Assembly: GCA_003135315.1 (NCBI GenBank)
Contig: PLBD01000468.1
Location: forward strand, 1-11,820
Direction: 5' to 3'
Source of the DNA: Acidobacteriaceae bacterium
Lineage (GTDB): Bacteria > Acidobacteriota > Terriglobia > Terriglobales > Acidobacteriaceae
Length of the DNA: 11,820 bases
The notes below the pieces were generated by a model. That model was not told where the DNA came from. It ran no database searches and was given only the letters and a program-made list of their open reading frames with translations. Shown here piece by piece: positions 5,873 to 11,820 of this stretch. Position numbers and translations under genes: made by a program. Every line of letters begins with the position of its first letter. The stretch's first letter is position 1.

Positions 5873-6841
5873 CAGCACGATCTTGCCGTAGTTGGCGCGC
5901 TGCAAAAGCAGACGGTGCGCCTCGCCGGCCTGCTCCATGGGCAAGGTATGCCCAATCTCAGGATGCAGTTTGCCCTGCTCGATCCAGGGCTGCATCGCTT
6001 GAAGAGTTCGTTCGATGAGTTCGCGATCTTTAGCCAGCACGCTGAGCCACAATCCGTGTGCGCTGAGGCTCTTCGCCATCATCACGCCGGAATCGAACTG
6101 GTGCCGCTGACCGGTTGCAGTGCCATAGATAATCACGCGTCCAAAGGGGCGGCAGCAGCGCAGGCTCTTGGCGGTGTGCTCGCCGCCCAGCATCTCGAAG
6201 ACCGCGTCCACACCTTCGCCGTTCGTCAGCTCTTTCACACGCTGCTCATAATCAACATCGCGGTAGTTGATGCCGTGATCCAGTCCGAGTTTTTTCACTC
6301 GCTCCAGTTTCTCTTCTGAGGACGACGTTCCGTAAGTCTCGATGTCCAACAGCTTGCCGATCTCGACCGCGGCGGTGCCGACGCCTCCCGCGGCGGCGTG
6401 AATGAGCACCCGGCGCTGATGGCCGTCGGTCCACCGGTTCGGTTCGAGCGCATCACTTGTGAGACCTGCCTTCCAGTACGCCAGATACGCAGTAAGAAAA
6501 TTCACCGGAAACGCGGCTGACTGCGCCGAAGTCCAACCCTTGGGCTGGGGCCACAGCAGTTGCGGCTTCATGGCAATCTTCTGGGCAGCCGCGCCCCATT
6601 GCATGTAGCCCATGACGCGCTCGCCAGTGCCTTCGACCACGCCGGCAAACTCGCGTCCCGAGATGAACGGCGGAGGCGGCATGCCGCCATAGCTGCCACG
6701 GGTTGTCATGGTGTCGGCGAAATTGATGCCCACCGCTTCCACGCGAACGATGACTTCGCCCGGAGCGGGCTGCGGCTCGGGAACATCCCTCACTTCCAGA
6801 ACTTCCGGACCACCTGCGCGAGTTACGAGGACGGCTTTCAT
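5861..6841 (-). CDS. zinc-independent MDR-type dehydrogenase, quinone oxidoreductase-like
   Basis: This 326-residue protein has the usual length and layout of the quinone-oxidoreductase branch of medium-chain dehydrogenases, which reduce quinones or enones with NADPH in the cytoplasm. The N-terminal GroES-like domain begins MKAVLVTRAGGPEVLEVRDV and contains the family pattern VEAVGINFADTMTTRG (35-49) and FISGREFAGVVEG (59-71). The Rossmann domain carries HAAAGGVGTAAVEIGK (148-163), the nucleotide-binding loop of QOR-type enzymes. The C-terminal part ends with HTLPMEQAGEAHRLL and YGKIVLLIA. The cysteine cluster of structural-zinc alcohol dehydrogenases is absent, and only the adjacent C229/C230 are seen. 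The start is ATG at 6841 with no strong ribosome binding site. Gaps with stem-loops separate it from both neighbours, so it may be transcribed alone. The substrate is not deducible. Confidence 0.9.
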   Translation of the reverse strand: MKAVLVTRAGGPEVLEVRDVPEPQPAPGEVIVRVEAVGINFADTMTTRGSYGGMPPPPFISGREFAGVVEGTGERVMGYMQWGAAAQKIAMKPQLLWPQPKGWTSAQSAAFPVNFLTAYLAYWKAGLTSDALEPNRWTDGHQRRVLIHAAAGGVGTAAVEIGKLLDIETYGTSSSEEKLERVKKLGLDHGINYRDVDYEQRVKELTNGEGVDAVFEMLGGEHTAKSLRCCRPFGRVIIYGTATGQRHQFDSGVMMAKSLSAHGLWLSVLAKDRELIERTLQAMQPWIEQGKLHPEIGHTLPMEQAGEAHRLLLQRANYGKIVLLIA

Positions 6842-6896
6842 ATCAGTTGATTGTACGACCCGCGACCGAAGTCGTCGTCATCAGCGCGACAGTGGA

Positions 6897-6914
6897 GCAC
6901 CGCTTCAGCGGTGC
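6897..6914. repeat. stem-loop GCACCGCT-tc-AGCGGTGC
   Basis: This perfect 8-bp inverted repeat has a 2-base loop and a CTTCAG centre. It lies in the 195-bp gap between the permease and dehydrogenase genes and belongs to the same hairpin family as those at 5632 and 5674. Confidence 0.75.
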
Positions 6915-6945
6915 AGTCCTGATCAAGTCAAGGCGAAATCCCTCA

Positions 6946-6959
6946 GCGGCTGAAGCCGC
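6946..6959. repeat. stem-loop GCGGC-tgaa-GCCGC
   Basis: This perfect 5-bp inverted repeat around TGAA has the same CTGAAG core as its neighbours. GCCGCA recurs just downstream as TGCGGCA, so alternative pairings are possible in this gap. Confidence 0.6.
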
Positions 6960-6977
6960 ATTGTCTGCGGCATTCCC

Positions 6978-6997
6978 GGACGGCCTGAAGGCCGTCC
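6978..6997. repeat. stem-loop GGACGGCC-tgaa-GGCCGTCC
   Basis: This perfect 8-bp G/C-only stem closes a TGAA tetraloop (TTCA on the minus strand), 40 bp downstream of the permease stop codon. It could stall or protect the permease transcript. A U-tract is missing on both strands (CCCCC follows on the plus strand), so I do not call it an intrinsic terminator. Confidence 0.7.
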
Positions 6998-7036
6998 CCC
7001 TTCGAGTAACCGACTTAATCAGAGCTTCCTCAGGAC

Positions 7037-9322
7037 TTAGGTTGGAGGGGTCGTCGAGGTTTCGTCGTCGATAATCGGTTCGCCGCTCTGGCGGCCCATC
7101 TCATCGGTGATGACTTTCAACACCTCTTCCCGCCGTCCTTCGTCGTGCATGCGCGAGGCCATCTCCTGCAAAGCCACGTTCAGAACGTGGAAATGATGCA
7201 GGTTGCGATAGTGCGGATCGGTGGTGAGTTCCTTCCATAAGCCGTGCAACAGGTCCACGTCCTCCTGGCGCATGCGCGGCGTGTGCGGCCCCAAGGTGTA
7301 TTCATGCTTGGCTCCGGCGGGATCGTAGACCACCAGGCGCAATCGCGGACGCGGCTCGGGCAACCGCTCCCAGGCATCGCCGGTAAGCTTGCCTTGCTCG
7401 TCGGCGGTGAGCTTGTTGGATTGTCCGCAAACAATCACCGACGCGTGCAGCCGCTGCGCGGTCGCCACAATGCTTTCGAAGATGTCATTGGTCGGCACTA
7501 CGAGCAGGGAAACGTGTTTGCCTTCCTTTTCGGCGACCGCGACTACGGCGGAAAACAGCTCCTGCTCGTACTTCCTGAAGACTTCCGAGCTGTCCACCAG
7601 CTCACCACCGCCGAACGAATCTTCGCGCTGATAGATGCGCGAGGTCATCACCACCACGTCCGTCTTCATGGTGTCCGTCTTGGCCAACACCTTCCGCAGG
7701 TAGTACAGGTTGTGGGGATCGCGCACCGCGACCAGGATGTTGCCCGGGCGCACTTCCATGGTTTCGGCGCTGAGCTCGGCATTCTGTGCGATGTTGAACT
7801 GGTCGAACCCAGACTCGGAGTGCGCGTGCTGTCTGGCAGTAATGCGCTCGGAGACGGTGAAGATCGCAAAGAAGGCAAGACTGAAGGCAATGCCGGAGAT
7901 GGTTGCCAACTCCTTGGTGAACAGGTTCACGACGGCGGTGGAGAAGAGGACCAGCGAAATGAGAACCAGCCCAACCGGAATCTCCACGCCCTTGATGTGG
8001 AAATTTCCCGGGACCTTCCATTCCCGGTTCTCCGGCTCGGTGTAGCGCAGCACGACAACGGCGAGCGACTTGAAGGCGAAGCTCCAGATCACGCCGAAGG
8101 CATACAGCGAGGCGAGCAGATAAACGTTGCCACGGCTGGCGACGATAGTCAGAATCTGCAGGCCGACGATCAGGTTGATGATGCGATAGCTGGTGCCGAA
8201 CTTGGGATGCGGTTTACGGAAACCGGGGGTGAGCACGCCGTCTTCGCTCATGCGGTTGAGCACTCCGTTGGCGCCCACGATCGCGGTGTTCACCGCGCCC
8301 GACAGAATCAGGGCGCCAACGAGGACGACGAATCCCTGAAACACCAGCTTCAGGCTGTAAGGCCCCACGACGTTCATGGCCAACCCGCCGATCAGGTTGG
8401 CAAAGTAATCGGGCCGCACGTGGTCGGGGATAATCATCACCGCGAAAAACGAAACCAGCGAGGTGAAAAGCAGGCTGTACAGGAAAATTACCAACCCCGT
8501 CTTTTCCAGGTTCTTAAGTTTCGGATGCTCGATTTCGCGGTTGATCTGGGCCAGCGATTCCTCGCCGCTCATGGCCAGGACCGAGTGGCCGAAGCCCACC
8601 AGGAGCATGATCAAGGGAATGCGCGCGGCCCAGGTATGGAAGAGCCAGCCCAGCGACTCCTTGTCGTGATGCATGCTCGCCGCCGACGGGAACGGGGGCA
8701 ACGGTGCCGGATGCTTGAACAGAGTGACCAGACACCAGACGATGAGAATTACCACCATGACGGTAGTGATCTTCATGATCTGCAGCGCGCGCTGGCTCGA
8801 CTCGTGAATGCCCTGGGTGTTCTTCCACCAGAAGTAGAGGGTGACAACGATTGCGAACAGCGCTGCGAAGGCGTTATCGGGAACGGTGATGTTGTAGCCG
8901 AGGTGATGGAAGGTGTCCGTTAGAAATCCGGACAGGTACAGGCCAGCCGACACGGCGCTGATGGGGCCCGTCAGCACGTAGTCGAACAACAACGCGGAGA
9001 CCGAGAGCTTGGCCAGGTTCCCGCCCATGGCCTCTTTGACGACACGATAAACGCCACCGCGCACGAACATCGAGCTGGACTCGATGTACACCGCTCGCAC
9101 CGCGTAGCTGAATAGCATGACTGCCAGTACGAACCACGGAGCGCTCTTGCCGATGACCTTCTCGGCGTCGCCGCCCACGTAATAAGCGGACGAGGCCAGA
9201 TCGGAGAGCACAATTGCCGACGCCCGCCAGAAAGAAATAAACGTCAGCATCACCGAGGTGGCGACGAAGACTTTGATTGCGGGCCGCTGTAGGTTGTTAG
9301 CCGGCGACGACATTGAAGGCAT
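7037..9322 (-). CDS. APC superfamily permease with C-terminal universal-stress-like domain
   Basis: Residues 1 to about 490 form a multi-span amino acid/polyamine/organocation-type permease in the inner membrane. Typical features are an unwound first-helix region around SDLASSAYYVGG (40-51), long hydrophobic helices at about 62-80, 105-135, 150-165, 183-202, 235-250, 274-298, 325-350, 380-395 and 405-425, and the loop MSGEESLAQINREIEHPKLKN (251-271, quoted without its last residue in motif form as GEES...EHP) that follows the pattern of APC proteins. Residues about 526-640 (NILVAVRDPHNLYYLRKVL, later HVSLLVVPTNDIFE and ASVIVCGQ) resemble a cytoplasmic universal stress protein fold, often a regulatory nucleotide-binding module. 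The remaining ~120 residues are charged and histidine-rich (YRNLHHFHVLN) and unassigned. The start is ATG at 9322, with a weak GGGAA upstream; ATG at codon 4 is an alternative. The substrate is not deducible. The gap to the upstream RDD gene is 167 bp and shows nothing notable. Confidence 0.85.
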   Translation of the reverse strand: MPSMSSPANNLQRPAIKVFVATSVMLTFISFWRASAIVLSDLASSAYYVGGDAEKVIGKSAPWFVLAVMLFSYAVRAVYIESSSMFVRGGVYRVVKEAMGGNLAKLSVSALLFDYVLTGPISAVSAGLYLSGFLTDTFHHLGYNITVPDNAFAALFAIVVTLYFWWKNTQGIHESSQRALQIMKITTVMVVILIVWCLVTLFKHPAPLPPFPSAASMHHDKESLGWLFHTWAARIPLIMLLVGFGHSVLAMSGEESLAQINREIEHPKLKNLEKTGLVIFLYSLLFTSLVSFFAVMIIPDHVRPDYFANLIGGLAMNVVGPYSLKLVFQGFVVLVGALILSGAVNTAIVGANGVLNRMSEDGVLTPGFRKPHPKFGTSYRIINLIVGLQILTIVASRGNVYLLASLYAFGVIWSFAFKSLAVVVLRYTEPENREWKVPGNFHIKGVEIPVGLVLISLVLFSTAVVNLFTKELATISGIAFSLAFFAIFTVSERITARQHAHSESGFDQFNIAQNAELSAETMEVRPGNILVAVRDPHNLYYLRKVLAKTDTMKTDVVVMTSRIYQREDSFGGGELVDSSEVFRKYEQELFSAVVAVAEKEGKHVSLLVVPTNDIFESIVATAQRLHASVIVCGQSNKLTADEQGKLTGDAWERLPEPRPRLRLVVYDPAGAKHEYTLGPHTPRMRQEDVDLLHGLWKELTTDPHYRNLHHFHVLNVALQEMASRMHDEGRREEVLKVITDEMGRQSGEPIIDDETSTTPPT

Positions 9323-9489
9323 AAGGTGTTCCCGAGTCTTCGGGCAGGTCTCTCACCCCGAGGCGCGGATGGAAGACATCAGTGTACCGCTATTACCGAT
9401 GCCGCTTGAATGTACTCGTTTGGTGGGAAGTTGTCAGCTGGCGAATTTTTCGGGCGTGTTTGTGGATTGGCAGCCGTAGCCGGCAACAG

Positions 9490-10560
9490 CTACTCCCGCC
9501 TGGTAAGGTAAGTCCGGCTGATGCGGTCGTGCCAGCAGAGAGCGTCGACGTCCACCAGCGCCCACAACAGGCCCATCATCAGGGATGCAGTCGAGAAGTA
9601 CAGTCCGATCACGCGGCTGCGACGATGGCGCCAGCTCAAGTGTCCACCCTTGAACGTACGCAGGTGAATACGCACCATCCTCATTCCGGGCGTGGCGCCG
9701 CCATACATCGTGAAGACATACTGATACACCGCCCACAGCAGAATCAGTACTCCGGCTGCGGCGATCAGAATCGGTTTCATGACAGACGGTCTGGGCAGCA
9801 TCTTGTAGGTGACAGCGCCGAAAACGCCCGCGGCTGCGGCCACAATTGCGCAGTCAATGAGACCCGCGTAGACACGCCGCGAGATAGGCACGGCCTGAAA
9901 GGGCAGCTCGACGTGGTCGGCGGACGTCGCGGCAGGTTGCTGGGCATTCGACAAGGATTGCAATCCGTCAAGCAGCCGGGCAGTCGGAAACGCCTCCAAT
10001 TCCTCCGGCACGTCCAAAATGCGCACCTGCTCCGAAACCACCGGATCCGCCAAACGGTGGAACGTCTCGTCCGGCGCGGAAGCCGGTCGCGGGAATGCGA
10101 TGACTTTTCGCTTGCCTCGCGGCCTTGCAACGGGCGCGGTTGTCAGGTCTGGTTCCGCTGCGATGTCAGGGAGACAAGAATCTGCGTCGGGCAATTCAAC
10201 GGCATCTGCGGCTGCAGTTCCGTGCTTTTCGCTCGAGAGCGCAGCAGCGTTAGGGAACACTGGAACTGGTCCGACGGTCTCGGCAAGTCCGGCCACCGGG
10301 ACCGCAGCCGAGCAGCCGCTGGCTTCGGCTCCCGAGTTCGCTGCTCCAACGTCTGTTGGTTCCGTTTCCGGCGCCGCTGGATTTTCCTCCGCGTCAGTCT
10401 GCGGAAACGGAAAGCGCATGCTGAAAGCTCCCACGACGCGCCGCCCCCGCCGGTGGCGATAGCCTGCAACGCGCGACTGGATCTCTGTCCGCCACGGATC
10501 ATTAGCCGGTTGCGGGGAATCGGCGGTGGAATCGGAAGGCAATGCTTGGTGTTCAGTCAT
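9490..10560 (-). CDS. RDD family membrane protein with long low-complexity N-terminal region
   Basis: The C-terminal ~130 residues carry the RDD domain: ISRRVYAGLIDCAIV (226-240, with the family Arg and Asp), a second span at about 263-283, YGGATPGMRMVRIHL (286-300) with the usual G-x-x-P-G-x-R pattern, WRHRRSRVIGLYF (310-322), a third span at about 319-337, and DALCWHDRISRTYL (339-352). RDD proteins are small integral membrane proteins. Some have been linked to ion transport, but most have no known role. The first ~220 residues are Ala/Pro/Glu-rich and probably disordered. Near the start is a basic motif, DPWRTEIQSRVAGYRHRRGRR (21-41; core WRTEI, SRV, YRHRR), which I associate with acidobacterial proteins of this type. 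The start is ATG at 10560 without a clear ribosome binding site. It is divergent from lptD, with a 281-bp shared upstream region. Confidence 0.85.
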   Translation of the reverse strand: MTEHQALPSDSTADSPQPANDPWRTEIQSRVAGYRHRRGRRVVGAFSMRFPFPQTDAEENPAAPETEPTDVGAANSGAEASGCSAAVPVAGLAETVGPVPVFPNAAALSSEKHGTAAADAVELPDADSCLPDIAAEPDLTTAPVARPRGKRKVIAFPRPASAPDETFHRLADPVVSEQVRILDVPEELEAFPTARLLDGLQSLSNAQQPAATSADHVELPFQAVPISRRVYAGLIDCAIVAAAAGVFGAVTYKMLPRPSVMKPILIAAAGVLILLWAVYQYVFTMYGGATPGMRMVRIHLRTFKGGHLSWRHRRSRVIGLYFSTASLMMGLLWALVDVDALCWHDRISRTYLTRRE

Positions 10561-10841
10561 GTCGTGGTGTAACTATTCCGGTTTTCTGTCGGCACATCAG
10601 GGAACGTTTCGCGGTGCGCAGTTGAAAAAAGAAGCTGCATCGCCGCAACACGGAGTGCCGCTAAGCCGTGTCCTCGGAATCGAACGCGCAACCCCCGGGA
10701 GCCAGGCGTGTTTAGAAGAACGTCGGCCCTGCACGTCATCAAACTGATATCGCGCCAGGTTTTGCCTGTGTTCATCCGACGTGCTAAGTTGCAAGGTTCC
10801 ACTTCATCAGTACAAACTGGCGAAGGGACGCTCGCCTCTCG
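10561..10841. other. intergenic region between the divergent RDD and lptD genes
   Basis: These 281 bases should contain promoters for both divergent genes. Upstream of lptD, TTGCCT followed 17 bases later by TAAGTT (about 10772-10800) is a weak sigma-70-like candidate. GAAGGGA at 10822-10828 may be the lptD ribosome binding site, but the 13-base spacing is long. A minus-strand open frame (10557-10958) crosses the whole gap but overlaps the lptD start and has no protein-like features. I see no RNA gene. Confidence 0.4.
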
Positions 10842-11820
10842 ATGACTTCTCGCATTCGATTGATTATCACGGCGCTGTTGTTGTGTCACCTGTTTCTGCG
10901 GCCGACCGTAGTAACCAGCCAGTTGCCTGCTTCGGGACAACAACAAAACCCAGCCCAAAGCGCGAGCCAGCCGCCGGCTTCCAATGCCGGGCCTCCTGCC
11001 GCCTCAGCACCGCCCGCGAAACCTGAAGTCACGGTCAGGACCGATACGGGCGAGGAAGATGTCAAGACCGAGCAGATCATTCAGCAGGAACTGCAGGAAG
11101 GCAGCCAGGATCTGGGACCGCAGAGGCCGGCGACGAATGTTGCCCCGGGCCGCAATGAAGTGCTGATTCGCGCCGACGAACAGGAAAAGAACCAGGACGT
11201 TTACTCCGTGCGGGGGCACGTCGAGATTCGTTTCAGTACCAACACCGTGCGCTGCGACCAGGCGACGTACGACTCGACCAGCGGTCAGATCACGGCTACC
11301 GGGCACGTGGTATTCGAAGGCGGTGCGCACAACGAGCACATAGTCGGCAGCCATGCCACCTTCGACGTCAGCCGTGACAGCGGCACGTTTTACGACGCCA
11401 CCGGCTCGACCGGCGCCAAGGTCAAGAACCATATGATGTTTCTGACCTCTTCGACACCGTTCTTTTTCACTGGCAAGGTTGTGGAACGGCTAGGGCCCGA
11501 CCACTATCGCGTCTATTACGGATTCGTGACCTCATGCCAGTTGCCAAATCCCAAGTGGCAACTCGACTCCAAGGTAGCCGATGTTGAAGTTGGCGATGAA
11601 GCAAAGATGCATCATGCCACGATGAAACTTCATGGGATCCCCGTCTTTTACTTCCCGTTTGTAGAACATCCGGCCGACAACCTGGGGCGAAAGAGCGGCT
11701 TCCTGGTGCCGGTCTTCGGGTTTTCCAACACCCGCGGCACCATCTTTGGAGATGCTTACTATTGGGTGATTAGCCGCAATGCCGATGCGACCATAGGGGC
11801 CTCGATCTACACCAAACGAG
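10842..11820 (+). CDS. lptD: LPS-assembly protein LptD, N-terminal part (runs off the window)
   Basis: LptD is the outer-membrane beta-barrel that inserts lipopolysaccharide into the outer leaflet, receiving it from the periplasmic LptA bridge. The 326 visible codons show a signal peptide (basic MTSRIR, hydrophobic 7-19, possible cleavage near 26) and a Gln/Pro/Ala-rich linker (28-60). An OstA/LptA-like beta-jellyroll domain (about 105-190) follows, with repeating strands such as NEVLIRADEQEK, YSVRGHVEIRF and GQITATGHVVFEGG. The LptD-type continuation has SCQLPNPKWQL (231-241), HGIPVFYFPF (264-273), RKSGFLVPVFGFSNTRG (283-299) and the start of the barrel around ASIYTKR. The start is ATG at 10842; GAAGGGA lies 13 bases upstream and no better start is visible. 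The C-terminal barrel lies outside the window. Its presence indicates a double-membraned organism for the right piece. Confidence 0.9.
   Translation, partial: MTSRIRLIITALLLCHLFLRPTVVTSQLPASGQQQNPAQSASQPPASNAGPPAASAPPAKPEVTVRTDTGEEDVKTEQIIQQELQEGSQDLGPQRPATNVAPGRNEVLIRADEQEKNQDVYSVRGHVEIRFSTNTVRCDQATYDSTSGQITATGHVVFEGGAHNEHIVGSHATFDVSRDSGTFYDATGSTGAKVKNHMMFLTSSTPFFFTGKVVERLGPDHYRVYYGFVTSCQLPNPKWQLDSKVADVEVGDEAKMHHATMKLHGIPVFYFPFVEHPADNLGRKSGFLVPVFGFSNTRGTIFGDAYYWVISRNADATIGASIYTKR

Noticed and set aside
6978..7000. Intrinsic terminator at the 8-bp G/C stem
   Set aside because: The stem is good but no U-tract follows on either strand; it fits the interspersed hairpin family instead.
10660..10720. 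tRNA-like sequence on the minus strand (GTTCGATTCC and a CTTCTAAA loop-like stretch)
   Set aside because: The bases flanking GTTCGATT do not pair as a T-stem, and no acceptor or anticodon stem forms around the other stretch.
10557..10958. A 133-codon minus-strand open frame in the RDD-lptD gap
   Set aside because: It overlaps the supported lptD start region, has an Arg-rich composition, no domain and no clear ribosome binding site.
1..11820. CRISPR array, insertion sequence or prophage
   Set aside because: No regularly spaced direct repeats, transposase, integrase or phage structural genes were seen on either strand.

Overview
This window looks like two pieces of DNA from different organisms joined at about position 1700. 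Positions about 1700-11820 fit an Acidobacteriota-like Gram-negative bacterium. They contain an LptD outer-membrane protein, an RDD protein whose N-terminal motif I associate with acidobacteria, and many intergenic stem-loops with a CTTCAG/CTGAAG core of the kind I associate with acidobacterial genomes. Positions 1 to about 1700 fit an actinobacterium, probably Mycobacteriales. On the minus strand their right end encodes the last ~75 residues of a carboxylic acid reductase (CAR/FadD9 family). The assignment of both halves rests on remembered family features, not on a search.

Left piece (1-~1700). A hypothetical protein runs off the left edge on the minus strand (1-372). After a 276-bp gap comes a plus-strand gene for a probable 2-oxoglutarate/Fe(II)-dependent oxygenase (649-1410), preceded by overlapping small ORFs that leave its true start uncertain. 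It converges on the CAR 3' end, whose stop is at 1462. The CAR fragment reads in frame, across a 15-bp stretch at 1693-1707, into a glycosyltransferase gene. The result is an uninterrupted but almost certainly artificial 1192-codon ORF.

Right piece (~1700-11820). Five genes lie on the minus strand, read from right to left. They encode an RDD membrane protein (9490-10560), an APC-type permease with a cytoplasmic universal-stress-like domain (7037-9322), a zinc-free quinone-oxidoreductase-type dehydrogenase (5861-6841), TspO (5100-5576) and a large membrane protein combining GH18, NodB-type deacetylase and GT2 synthase domains (start 5040). The last two are 59 bp apart and may be co-transcribed. 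lptD (10842 to beyond the right edge) is divergent from the RDD gene. The gaps on both sides of the dehydrogenase gene hold the stem-loop repeats, including a 138-bp composite inverted repeat with one compensatory base-pair change.

Functionally the right piece concerns the cell envelope: exopolysaccharide synthesis and trimming in one polypeptide, LPS export, and small-molecule transport. The GH18-deacetylase-GT2 protein is the most notable biological object. The junction is the most important thing for any reader to know. I saw no rRNA, credible tRNA, transposase, phage gene or CRISPR array.
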